This document shows, piece after piece, positions 1 through 7,601 of a DNA stretch of 14,868 nt. A model generated the notes under the pieces. It saw nothing but the letters and a program-made list of their open reading frames with translations. It made no database searches and was not told where the DNA came from. The position numbers and the translations under genes were made by a program. This DNA is from Treponema sp. UBA1240 (GTDB lineage: Bacteria; Spirochaetota; Spirochaetia; Treponematales; Treponemataceae), in contig DBWK01000040.1 of assembly GCA_002308875.1 (NCBI GenBank), positions 1-14,868 of the forward strand. The letters are read 5' to 3'. Numbering within the stretch: position 1 is the first letter of the stretch; each line of letters starts with the position of its first letter.

Positions 1-1049
1 AATGAGTTGTTGTGATGCTGTTCATGTCCGGGGAATACGAGGTTGTTCAGCACTTCGCAGCATGAAATTGTGGAATTATCACCAAGTATTGAATGTATAA
101 GGCGCGCACCATACTTGAGGTTGCTGTTGTTGCCCATCACAAAGCGGACAGCCTTGCAGCCGTAAAAAATTCGGCAGCCATAACCGATGATTCCGTTTAC
201 AAGCTCAACACCCTCGCCTATTTGTGTAACAGAACTTTCGTCTGATTTTACGGTAAGATTTTTAAGCTTGTTTGCACCTTTTATATATGCACTTTCTTCC
301 ACATTCACATCTTTAATTATGTGGCAGCTTTTTATTACAGTTCCTGTACCGATTTGGCAGTAAAATCCGCGCCGTGAGTCATAGGACTTATTGGTCAGAT
401 CAAGAAGAGACTTCATAAGCTTTTCGTCATCACGATAGATTGTCCACATGTAAGCATCTGCACAAATCATATCGTAAAAAGGAAGAACATCACGACCGCC
501 GGCTTCATTCAACGGCTGAATCCAAACACGAACATCCTCGCTTTCGTCCTGTTTTATTATACCGTTTCCAACCTTTGCATGATTTGTGGTATCCATTTCA
601 TCTATTTTGGAAAGAAGAACTTCATTACCAATCAGATAATGCGAAATATAGCTGCAATTATGAATAGCGCAGTGATTTCCTACATCACACGAAATAAGGC
701 AACTATCGAAAATTCCTTCGGGAACGGTAAAATCATGATAGCGAAGTAATCCCTCGCCAATATCACCGATGCGGACTAAACCGTAAAATTTGGAATTCTT
801 TATGGAATTTGGCAAAAACTTTTCAGTAACAAAAACTTTTGACCAGTCAGGGCTGGAATTATTATTTTTTTCAAGCTGTTCAATCTGAGATGCCGTTAAT
901 GGAATCCAGCGGTTCTTCTGCTGTTTTCCGTAAAGAACATCAGCCTGCTCATTTCTTAAATAGTATTCGTCTTTTCCCTGAGGAATATATTCCGGACCGA
1001 TAAAATCAAATCCGTATCTGTCTTTTTTTTGGATGTAGGTTACACTCAT
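1..1049 (-). CDS. DUF4954 family left-handed beta-helix protein (partial, C-terminus beyond window)
   Basis: The 349 N-terminal codons are present, reading from ATG at 1047-1049 off the left edge. The translation matches the DUF4954 family, which is found in Bacteroidetes and spirochaetes and resembles hexapeptide-repeat nucleotidyltransferases/acyltransferases. Signature blocks seen are NEAGGRDVLPFYDM (about 181-194) and FPGHEQHHNNS (339-349). Between and before them lie many short G-x-G/I-G turns typical of a left-handed beta helix, such as IGDIGEG, IGNEVLL and IGEGVEL. No signal peptide or membrane segment is visible, so it is presumably cytoplasmic. The biochemical role of the family is not established; sugar-nucleotide or acyl transfer is inferred from the fold. 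No good Shine-Dalgarno sequence precedes the ATG. The start lies only about 30 bp beyond the terminator of the SYLF gene, leaving very little room for a private promoter. Confidence 0.85.
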   Translation of the reverse strand, partial: MSVTYIQKKDRYGFDFIGPEYIPQGKDEYYLRNEQADVLYGKQQKNRWIPLTASQIEQLEKNNNSSPDWSKVFVTEKFLPNSIKNSKFYGLVRIGDIGEGLLRYHDFTVPEGIFDSCLISCDVGNHCAIHNCSYISHYLIGNEVLLSKIDEMDTTNHAKVGNGIIKQDESEDVRVWIQPLNEAGGRDVLPFYDMICADAYMWTIYRDDEKLMKSLLDLTNKSYDSRRGFYCQIGTGTVIKSCHIIKDVNVEESAYIKGANKLKNLTVKSDESSVTQIGEGVELVNGIIGYGCRIFYGCKAVRFVMGNNSNLKYGARLIHSILGDNSTISCCEVLNNLVFPGHEQHHNNS

Positions 1050-1078
1050 AAATTTTTTACTTTTATTAACTTATAAAC

Positions 1079-1111
1079 AAAAAAAGAGGCACCGCAAAGG
1101 CAGCCTCTTTT
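1079..1111 (-). terminator. Intrinsic terminator of the SYLF gene
   Basis: Read on the minus strand, a 9-bp stem (AAAAGAGGC at 1103-1111 with GCCTCTTTT at 1082-1090) with a 12-nt loop is followed by an uninterrupted T run (1085 down to 1079). It starts 15 bp after the SYLF stop codon, so it should end that transcript before DUF4954. The T run continues toward an AT-rich stretch that could supply a -10 for DUF4954 (TTTATAAG near 1070), which is speculative. Confidence 0.85.
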
Positions 1112-1126
1112 CCATAATGCTAAAAA

Positions 1127-1678
1127 CTATCTGTCAAGCTTTGTAATCTTTGAACCTTCAAGAGTAAGATTGTACATCAAACCTTTTTGGTCAAGGATAA
1201 ACGCAACTATTGGCTTATCAAGAGTCTGTGTCAGGTCAATTGATTTTCCGATACCTACTGAAATAACAGCTACAGATGCATCGATGCCAACTGAAAAACC
1301 ATCACTTTTCTGGAAATTTTCAAGAGCAGCCTTGTTCATAAGACAGTAAATTATTGTTTTTTTCTGTCCGCCGAGCTGAAAACCAACGGATGCCGCAGCT
1401 GTGCTGTAATAATCAACAACCTTGTTGCGGATAAGCAGAGCACCTTCGCCGTATTCACCGCCAATACCTACACCGGCTTTGATAACTTCAGGAAAAACAA
1501 GAACTCCGGCTGACTTGTTAAGCAATTCTTTTGCACCGTCAATCTTTTTAAAGCTTTCCAAAGCATCTTCAACTTCCGCTTCAATAACTTTTGCTGACTT
1601 TGCAAAAGCTGTTCCCGCAACGAACATTACACAAACAAGACAAAGCAGAAAAACCTTTGAGAATTTTCCTTTGAACAT
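1127..1678 (-). CDS. Secreted SYLF (YSC84/DUF500) domain protein, putative lipid-binding
   Basis: This is a 183-residue protein with a textbook signal peptide: basic MFKGKFSK, a hydrophobic core, and a likely cut after AGTAFA (about residue 26). The remaining 157 residues match the SYLF domain (PF04366): an early KSAGVLVFPEVIKAG block, GGEYGEGALL, then YYSTAAASVGFQLGGQ and the IGIDASVAVISVG-like glycine/alanine-rich segment. SYLF domains in eukaryotes bind phosphoinositides; bacterial versions are exported and of uncertain role, so membrane-lipid association in the periplasm is inference. The start is well supported by GGAGGT seven bases upstream of ATG. The gene appears monocistronic, with a terminator directly downstream. 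A weak promoter candidate upstream (TTGTCA at 1729-1734 and TATACA at 1703-1708, minus strand) has a 20-nt spacer and is not convincing. Confidence 0.88.
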   Translation of the reverse strand: MFKGKFSKVFLLCLVCVMFVAGTAFAKSAKVIEAEVEDALESFKKIDGAKELLNKSAGVLVFPEVIKAGVGIGGEYGEGALLIRNKVVDYYSTAAASVGFQLGGQKKTIIYCLMNKAALENFQKSDGFSVGIDASVAVISVGIGKSIDLTQTLDKPIVAFILDQKGLMYNLTLEGSKITKLDR

Positions 1679-1837
1679 AAATTTACCTCCGGCTCAATGA
1701 GCTGTATACAAAAAATAAACACCCAACCTGACAAAAGGTTAAAGGGAATAACCAAAAACACAAGTTTTCAGTTCCAACTTTAAATACTACATCTCTTTTA
1801 AAAAATGATTTTTAATTTTACAGACTATTTACAAAGC

Positions 1838-1907
1838 TTGTCAATTAAAAACAAATTAAAAAATATATTGTTAATTTGGTAAAAAAGGTATAAAATGAAA
1901 TTCCGTT
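1838..1907 (+). promoter_or_regulatory. Candidate promoter/leader of the DUF1846 gene
   Basis: The 229-bp gap between the divergent SYLF and DUF1846 genes is very AT-rich next to DUF1846. Two promoter readings are possible. One is TTGTTA (1868-1873), a 17-nt spacer and TAAAAT (1891-1896), which would make the mRNA nearly leaderless at ATG 1908. The other is TTGTCA (1838-1843) with TATATT (1864-1869) at a long 20-nt spacing, which would leave a leader carrying AAGG (1885-1888). The sequence alone does not decide between them. Confidence 0.35.
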
Positions 1908-3389
1908 ATGAAAAACGGATTTGACAACGATAAATATCTTAAAATTCAATCAGAACACATTAAAGAACGTATTTCTCAGTTCGGTGACAAGCTTTACCTT
2001 GAATTTGGCGGTAAGCTTTTTGACGATTATCACGCATCAAGGGTTCTGCCGGGCTTTCAGCCGGACAGCAAGCTCAAAATGCTTCTGCAGCTTGCCGATT
2101 ATGCTGAAATTATAATCGTAATAAGCGCTGTGGATATTGAAAAAAACAAGATAAGAAACGATTTGGGAATTACCTACGACAAAGATGTTTTGAGACTGAG
2201 GGACGAATTCCAAAGCAGAGGTTTGTTTGTTGGAAGCGTTGTCATTACACACTACACAGGACAGGAAGCCGCAAAGGACTTCCGCAAAAAACTTAACAGG
2301 CTCAATATAAAAACGTATTTTCATTACACGATTCAGGGTTATCCGTCAAATGTGGCACTGATTGACAGCGAAGACGGATTTGGAAAAAACGATTACATAG
2401 AAACATCTCGTCCGCTGGTGGTTGTAACAGCACCCGGTCCTGGTTCAGGAAAAATGGCTATCTGCCTAAGCCAGCTTTATCACGACAATAAGCGAGGAAT
2501 AAAAGCGGGTTACGCTAAGTTTGAAACATTCCCAATCTGGAACCTGCCGCTAAAACATCCCGTAAACCTTGCATACGAAGCGGCAACGGCTGACTTGAAC
2601 GATATAAACATGATTGATCCGTTCCATCTGGAAGCATACGGAAAAACAACGGTAAACTACAACCGCGATATTGAGATATTTCCTGTTCTTGATGCAATCT
2701 TTAAGGGTATTTACGGCGAAAATCCGTACAAATCGCCCACCGATATGGGTGTTAATATGGCGGGTTACTGTATTTCGGATGATGACGTTTGCTGTGAAGC
2801 TTCCAAGCAGGAAATAATCCGCCGCTTTTACACGGCTCTGAACAACTATGCAGAAAACAAATCCGACAGCAGCGAAATAGAAAAAATCGAACTTTTAATG
2901 CAACAGGCAAAAATCACGACGGATTACAGAAAAGTAACCGTTGCGGCAAAAGAGCGCGCGGCAAAATCAAAAGTTCCTTCCGCGGCGATAGAACTGGAAG
3001 ACGGAACAATAATCACATCCGAAACTTCTTCGCTGCTTGGTACAAGCGCGGCACTCATTCTGAATGCAACAAAGCATCTTGCAGGTATTGACCACAAACT
3101 CAAACTCATTCCGAAAGAAATGATTGAACCTATACAAAATATGAAAGTCTCATACCTAAAGGGAAATAATCCGCGGCTTCACACTGACGAAGTTCTTGTT
3201 GCGCTGGCTATGCTCTCAAAAGACGACGAAAACTGCCGCAAAGCGTTGGAACAACTGCCCAAGCTTAAAGGCTGCCAGGTTCATACATCGGTAATGCTTA
3301 GCGAAGTTGACCGAAAGATTTTTAAAAAGCTCGGCGTAGACCTTACCTGCGAACCAGTGTCCAAAAAGCAGAAATCCCTTATCGGATAA
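1908..3389 (+). CDS. DUF1846 / UPF0371 family protein
   Basis: This 493-residue protein has the usual length of the DUF1846 (UPF0371) family and matches it from end to end. It opens with GFDNDKYLKIQSEHI, then shows LYLEFGGKLFDDYHASRVLPGF (about 29-50), a glycine-rich loop APGPGSGKM (175-183), GYAKFETFPIWNLPLKHPVN and NMIDPFHLEAYGKTTVNYNRD (about 239-259). The loop resembles a P-loop but does not fit the strict Walker A spacing. Members have solved structures but no settled function; I do not assign one. No signal peptide or membrane helix is seen. ATG 1908 is the most upstream possible start, because an in-frame TGA sits at 1896-1898, and it matches the family N-terminus. It lacks a well-placed Shine-Dalgarno: AAGG lies 19 nt away. 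The gene converges with the DUF115 gene 17 bp downstream, with no clear terminator between. Confidence 0.9.
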   Translation: MKNGFDNDKYLKIQSEHIKERISQFGDKLYLEFGGKLFDDYHASRVLPGFQPDSKLKMLLQLADYAEIIIVISAVDIEKNKIRNDLGITYDKDVLRLRDEFQSRGLFVGSVVITHYTGQEAAKDFRKKLNRLNIKTYFHYTIQGYPSNVALIDSEDGFGKNDYIETSRPLVVVTAPGPGSGKMAICLSQLYHDNKRGIKAGYAKFETFPIWNLPLKHPVNLAYEAATADLNDINMIDPFHLEAYGKTTVNYNRDIEIFPVLDAIFKGIYGENPYKSPTDMGVNMAGYCISDDDVCCEASKQEIIRRFYTALNNYAENKSDSSEIEKIELLMQQAKITTDYRKVTVAAKERAAKSKVPSAAIELEDGTIITSETSSLLGTSAALILNATKHLAGIDHKLKLIPKEMIEPIQNMKVSYLKGNNPRLHTDEVLVALAMLSKDDENCRKALEQLPKLKGCQVHTSVMLSEVDRKIFKKLGVDLTCEPVSKKQKSLIG

Positions 3390-3406
3390 TGGCTAAAGAC
3401 AGATTC

Positions 3407-5206
3407 TTATATATCTTTTAAAGCGGTCAGGTGTTTTTTTATTGATTTTTCCACTTCCTGATAAACAATGAGTGAAGTTTTTAAAGGATTGGTTTCACCG
3501 GAAAGCAACTGTTCCAATTTCTTTTTACCAGGAAAAACAAGGGAAGCAAGTTCCGCAGCTTCATTTGAAATTATTTTCTTATCAATCTCATCGAGCTGCT
3601 TTACCAGTGAAGCGGTATTCGACGTATTAGAAAGTCCTTTTTTACAAATTTCCACTGCTTTCTGCGCAGAATAAAGCATGGATGAAAGATTTTTAACAAC
3701 CGAATCTACAGCCTGCTCATACCGTTGTTTTTGCAGCATCTTGTCGCATGAAGTTCTTTTTGTTTCAAAAATCTTCTTTTTTTCCGCTGAAATATCAGAA
3801 AATGACAGCAGTTTTTCTGCTGAATACGGCACAATTCCAGGTATGTGCAAACCCTGAGGCGTAAGTGTGTGGGTGTAAATTTCAGGATGTGCCGCACACT
3901 GGCTCTCAAACCACCAAGCATAAAGACTCATACGGCTGTCGGTTAAAACAGGCTTTCCATTATAGTCAGTTTTGTAAAACGGATAAGCACCATACAGCGC
4001 ATTAAAACTGTCAGTTTCAGCGGTATGGAGTCTGCCTGAAAGCCTGTGTGAACGTTCTTCAAAAGTGCTGCCCTTAAAATGTGTTTTGTTATCGGGAAAA
4101 CTCAAATCGAGCCCTGCGGTGTATATATCAGTACAACCTAAGAACCTTGCAAAATCCCATGCGGTAGTCGCAACGGAACCTCCAGCACCAAGTTCACCCT
4201 TTTCACCGGTAAACTTTTCAATGTATTTTCCGAGCGGATACATTGAAGAACACAGCATTATCTCTTTACAAGGAAAATGAAAGACAGAAGGATAAGTGGC
4301 AAGTTCCGCAACAAGAACAGTATCAGGTGCTTTTAAACCGTCAAGATGACGCACATTCCAGTACTGAGGATCAACTGCAACTACAAAATCAGGCTGAAAT
4401 TCCGCTTTTAGGCAGGATTTTAATGCCGTATCTACACAAACCGTTACACAGCGCCGGTTTATATCACCTAAAACGGAAATAACCGTATCAAGGCTTGGTC
4501 CTGCCGCAATAACACATGCAGGTAGACCGGAATAAACATCTTTCAAGCTGTTTATTCCTTCAAGTTCTTTTACATTTGAAAGATTACGGCACATATTTTT
4601 CAGCCACAAAGTTCCGAATCTTTCCAAAGTCCGCTCGTTAATTTCGTCTTTTTTGCGGTTGCGTTCCAAAAGCTCATTCAACGACGAATAATAGTTTTCA
4701 TCATGAGTCTGCTGGCTTTTTACCTGACAGAATGCGCAATCATCCAATCCAAGCTTGTCAATGACTGACCAGACAGTATGCGTAGATGCACCAATAAGAA
4801 GAACGCAGTTTTTGTGCATAATGACAGGCGTAAAATCAAGCGTTTCAAGAACAGTCATAAAAAACAAAGGATTTGGCTCAATAAGAACAAGTGTTTTTTC
4901 GGGATAAGCTGCGGCAAAAGCAAGAGGGGCGTATCCAAGTCCAAATCCTAAAAAGCAGCATGTGTTTTTTGCTTTTATTTCATCTGTGGCAATAAGGCGT
5001 TCTGCTTCCTGCACCGGATTATATTTTGAATGGAGTGCAAGTCCGTTACAAGCCGCTGTAGGAACACCGGCTCGGCTCTCGGAGATTGTGACACCAGCTT
5101 GTTCCGCAAAATTAGCAATGAAGGCAATACCAGACGGAAACGTTGATAACAGCTGAGGGAAGCGTTCCTTTAGGCTTGCAAGGTTTTTATTCAAGATTGA
5201 GTTCAA
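3407..5206 (-). CDS. DUF115 motility associated factor (Maf-like) glycosyltransferase
   Basis: This is a 599-residue protein with the DUF115/MptE-like core (PF01973) in its middle. Visible motifs are GFGLGY (87-92) and IEPN (109-112) in an N-terminal Rossmann-like part, AAGPSLD (234-240), VAVDPQ (276-281), and a later GAGGSVATTAWDFA...TAGLDLSFPD block. The C-terminal about 130 residues are charged and helical. In Campylobacter and related flagellates such 'motility associated factors' attach nonulosonic sugars to flagellin; the same job here, or another surface glycosylation, is inference. The start is TTG at 5204-5206, with GGGAG about 10 nt upstream, and it overlaps the end of the PBP gene by 20 bp. 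A second in-frame TTG four codons later is possible. No ATG is available near the N-terminus. It is the last gene of a lepB-ftsI-DUF115 operon, so translation is probably coupled to the PBP. Confidence 0.85.
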   Translation of the reverse strand: MNSILNKNLASLKERFPQLLSTFPSGIAFIANFAEQAGVTISESRAGVPTAACNGLALHSKYNPVQEAERLIATDEIKAKNTCCFLGFGLGYAPLAFAAAYPEKTLVLIEPNPLFFMTVLETLDFTPVIMHKNCVLLIGASTHTVWSVIDKLGLDDCAFCQVKSQQTHDENYYSSLNELLERNRKKDEINERTLERFGTLWLKNMCRNLSNVKELEGINSLKDVYSGLPACVIAAGPSLDTVISVLGDINRRCVTVCVDTALKSCLKAEFQPDFVVAVDPQYWNVRHLDGLKAPDTVLVAELATYPSVFHFPCKEIMLCSSMYPLGKYIEKFTGEKGELGAGGSVATTAWDFARFLGCTDIYTAGLDLSFPDNKTHFKGSTFEERSHRLSGRLHTAETDSFNALYGAYPFYKTDYNGKPVLTDSRMSLYAWWFESQCAAHPEIYTHTLTPQGLHIPGIVPYSAEKLLSFSDISAEKKKIFETKRTSCDKMLQKQRYEQAVDSVVKNLSSMLYSAQKAVEICKKGLSNTSNTASLVKQLDEIDKKIISNEAAELASLVFPGKKKLEQLLSGETNPLKTSLIVYQEVEKSIKKHLTALKDI

Positions 5207-7070
5207 TAACCATATTCTCCCTTACAGGCGTTCCCGGAGGAGGATTCTGAGAAACAACCCAACCTTCACCTTTTATAACAATATTCAAATCTTTTCTGTC
5301 AAGCAGTCCTGTAAGCATTCTCTTGGGATAACCGGTAAAATCAGGAATAACCTTTTCTATAACTATAGGCTTGTCAACAGGTATTTCTATCTTTCCGCTG
5401 TGGCGCAGAGAAACTGCACTGTTCCGTTGTAAACCCAGGTAATCGATTATTGCGTTCGCCGCTTCGTGAATTACAGGAGCAACAATGCGTCCTGCATAAG
5501 TCTCACCCTTTGCCTTTGTTATTACGATATAAAGTATGATTTCGGGATCTTCCACAGGAAAAACTGCAACACAGTTTGACAAAAAGTCCGTGTCGCTGTA
5601 ACCACCTTTTTCGGGATCCAGCATTTGGGCAGTTCCGGTTTTTACACCGATTGAAACGTCACCGATGTTCGCTCTGCTTCCGGTTCCGGCAACGGCGGTT
5701 GTTTCCATACAGCTGAGAATGTAATCTGCCGTTTTTTTTGAAATAACGGGTTCTTTTTCCTGAGGCACATGCTGAAAAACGGTATTTCCGTTTTTATCCA
5801 CTATCTTTGAAATAACTGTAAGCTGTACAGGTTTTCCGCCGTTGGCAACTGCTGTTGCAGCCTGTACCATCTGCAGGGCTGAAACACTTATTTCCTGTCC
5901 TATTGAGATAGTCGGCTTTGAACGGCCTGACCACAGCTTGTCGGTTGTGTTTTTGACAGAACCCTTTGTTTCGCCGGGCAGTTCAATTCCGGTCTTTGAC
6001 CCGAAACCAAAATCTCTGAGCTGCTGTAAAAAATATTCTGAATTTATTTTCTGGCTCATCTGCGCAAGTGCATCGTTGCACGAATACTGCAAAGCACCTC
6101 TTGCGGTTAAAAGTCCGTGATGTTCAAGGCAGGTCATACGAATGTGTTCGCCGTTCGCCGTTTTTATTTCAAAAACGCCGTCACACAAAAAAGTTTCATC
6201 CGGCGTAATAACCCCTGCATCTAAAAAGGAAGCAACGGAAAAAATCTTGAAAACCGATCCCGGTTCATACGCATACATTGCGGGGCGGTTCATCTGCTCC
6301 TCTGGTGAAGATGAACGATAATAGTTCAGGTTTGGAGCAGGCAGACTTATATATGAAAGAATTTCACCGGTTTTTGCCTCAGCGGCTACAAGCATCAGAC
6401 TTTCGGCCTGTGTGTCTTCCATAGCTTTACCGGCAATCTGTTCAAGCTTGAATTGAAGATTGCTGTCAATCGTGAGCAAAACGTTTTTTCCGTATGTATT
6501 TACCTTTGTAATATCTTCAGGCGGAGCAAGCACACTCTGACAAGAATACTCAATACCCGAAAGTCCTGTTCCGTCATCACCCATAAAGCCAATCAGCTGG
6601 GCGGCAAGGGAATTTTCAGGATAACTGCGCGAAACAGTTTTTTCCATGCGCAAGCCGTACAAATTGCAGCTTTGAACAGCATCTGCTATTTCATCATGCT
6701 CCGCCTGATTTATTCGCTTTTTTAAGTACAAAAAATCTTTTTTGGGATCGTCTTTTACCTGATTTATCTGGTCAGCAATTTTTTCGGCGGAAATTCCGAT
6801 TATCGGGCTCAGAATTTTTGCGCAGTTGTCAACGTCCTTAACGGCGGACGGTGTAACCGAAAGATTGTACACTGTTGTCTGAATGGCAAGGATTTTTCCG
6901 TTACGGTCAAGAATGGAACCTCGCTCCCTCGTTATAACAGACGGAAGCGGCTGCGAAAACGGCTTAAGCATAATCATCCCGTAAGAAACTAAAACGGCAA
7001 GAATAAAAATTCCCGTAATTACGGCAAAAGTGATAATTCTTCCTTTAGAATAAAAGCCATTCATTTCCAT
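5187..7070 (-). CDS. ftsI: FtsI-type class B penicillin-binding protein with C-terminal PASTA domain
   Basis: This 627-residue protein is a septal or elongation transpeptidase that cross-links peptidoglycan in the periplasm. It has a short cytoplasmic tail and one membrane anchor (about 13-34). The class B dimerisation domain starts with RGSILDRNG (50-58). The transpeptidase domain shows all three active-site motifs: S272-V-F-K275 in YEPGSVFK, S330-C-N332, and K477-T-G479. EPGS before the nucleophile, GIELPGETKG and SIGQEISVSALQ place it in the FtsI/SpoVD branch rather than the PBP2/MrdA branch, where PPGS is usual. Residues about 574-627 form one PASTA domain (VIPDFTGYPK...SQNPPPGTPV). The start could be ATG 7068-7070 (10-bp overlap with lepB) or the third codon, ATG 7062-7064, which gives a classic ATGA overlap with the lepB stop. 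It is coupled to lepB upstream and DUF115 downstream. Confidence 0.92.
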   Translation of the reverse strand: MEMNGFYSKGRIITFAVITGIFILAVLVSYGMIMLKPFSQPLPSVITRERGSILDRNGKILAIQTTVYNLSVTPSAVKDVDNCAKILSPIIGISAEKIADQINQVKDDPKKDFLYLKKRINQAEHDEIADAVQSCNLYGLRMEKTVSRSYPENSLAAQLIGFMGDDGTGLSGIEYSCQSVLAPPEDITKVNTYGKNVLLTIDSNLQFKLEQIAGKAMEDTQAESLMLVAAEAKTGEILSYISLPAPNLNYYRSSSPEEQMNRPAMYAYEPGSVFKIFSVASFLDAGVITPDETFLCDGVFEIKTANGEHIRMTCLEHHGLLTARGALQYSCNDALAQMSQKINSEYFLQQLRDFGFGSKTGIELPGETKGSVKNTTDKLWSGRSKPTISIGQEISVSALQMVQAATAVANGGKPVQLTVISKIVDKNGNTVFQHVPQEKEPVISKKTADYILSCMETTAVAGTGSRANIGDVSIGVKTGTAQMLDPEKGGYSDTDFLSNCVAVFPVEDPEIILYIVITKAKGETYAGRIVAPVIHEAANAIIDYLGLQRNSAVSLRHSGKIEIPVDKPIVIEKVIPDFTGYPKRMLTGLLDRKDLNIVIKGEGWVVSQNPPPGTPVRENMVIELNLE

Positions 7071-7564
7071 AAAACTTTACCCGTTACATTTTCGGCAGAA
7101 ACAAACCCATAATCCCTTGAATCTACAGATTCATCATAATTATCACCAACGGCGAGAATCATTCCTTCAGGAACGCTCTCCGAATATTTGATTCTGTGAT
7201 ACTGTTCTTCTGTCAAAGGGATTTTCTTTTCTCCCACTACTAAACTATACCCCGAATCCTCATAAATTTCCAGTTCCTCATTTTCAACTGCAACACAACG
7301 TTTAACAACAGTATGATTGTTATAATGGTAAAGAACTATGTCATTTTTTTTGGGAGAAGACCATTTTATCAAAAAAGAAGAGCCTGACGGGTTTACCAGT
7401 CCGTATGCGAGCTTATTTTCCATGATATAAGAGCCTTCTTTAAGGCACGGTTCCATTGAAACACCTTCAATTTTTTTTATGTCAAAAACGAACAGTTTAA
7501 GCAGAATGCCCAGCAAAAGCCCCGTTAAAATGCAAAGAAAATTTCTCCTCATACTGTACAACAT
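7061..7564 (-). CDS. lepB: Signal peptidase I
   Basis: This 167-residue type I signal peptidase (S26A) cuts signal peptides from exported preproteins on the outer face of the inner membrane. It has one N-terminal membrane anchor (about 8-26). The catalytic serine is S36 in GVSMEP and the general-base lysine is K88 in VVKRCVAV. The conserved C-terminal box is GDN (140-142) followed by SVDSRDYG (146-153). It is short, without the large insertions of the proteobacterial enzyme, and close to Gram-positive-type lengths. ATG 7562-7564 is used here; ATG at codon 5 is equally possible, since neither has a recognisable Shine-Dalgarno. It heads an overlapping operon with ftsI and DUF115. Its 5' end faces the divergent M23 peptidase gene across a 37-bp gap. 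Confidence 0.93.
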   Translation of the reverse strand: MLYSMRRNFLCILTGLLLGILLKLFVFDIKKIEGVSMEPCLKEGSYIMENKLAYGLVNPSGSSFLIKWSSPKKNDIVLYHYNNHTVVKRCVAVENEELEIYEDSGYSLVVGEKKIPLTEEQYHRIKYSESVPEGMILAVGDNYDESVDSRDYGFVSAENVTGKVLWK

Positions 7565-7579
7565 TCTAATAATTGTACA
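7555..7579. repeat. Inverted repeat TGTACAA/TTGTACA in the divergent lepB-M23 start region
   Basis: TGTACAA (7555-7561) and TTGTACA (7573-7579) are exact inverted copies of 7 bp separated by 11 bp. They lie across the lepB start codon and the 37-bp gap to the divergent M23 gene, where promoters for both operons would be expected. Each arm also contains the self-palindrome TGTACA. It could be a protein-binding site acting on both operons, or chance in AT-rich DNA. No convincing -35/-10 pair was found here on either strand; TATAGT at 7592-7597 is the best plus-strand -10-like element. Confidence 0.4.
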
Positions 7580-7601
7580 AATCTATGTCGATATAGTTCA
7601 T

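Noticed and set aside
1703..1734. SYLF promoter, minus strand (TTGTCA and TATACA)
   Set aside because: The spacer is 20 nt, too long for a confident sigma-70 type promoter; mentioned only within the gene entry.
2430..2456. Walker A nucleotide-binding motif in DUF1846 (APGPGSGKM)
   Set aside because: The spacing does not fit GxxxxGK[ST] and the residue after GK is Met, so only a glycine-rich loop is claimed.
3390..3406. Bidirectional terminator between DUF1846 and DUF115
   Set aside because: Only a weak AGAT/ATCT pairing exists in the 17-bp gap, with no stable stem or T run.
7479..7601. Extension of the M23 gene to an ATG at 7479, giving 449 residues with an extra hydrophobic stretch
   Set aside because: The added part is antisense to the lepB coding start, whose N-terminal helix explains the hydrophobic reading. 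ATG 7602 leaves a proper divergent gap.
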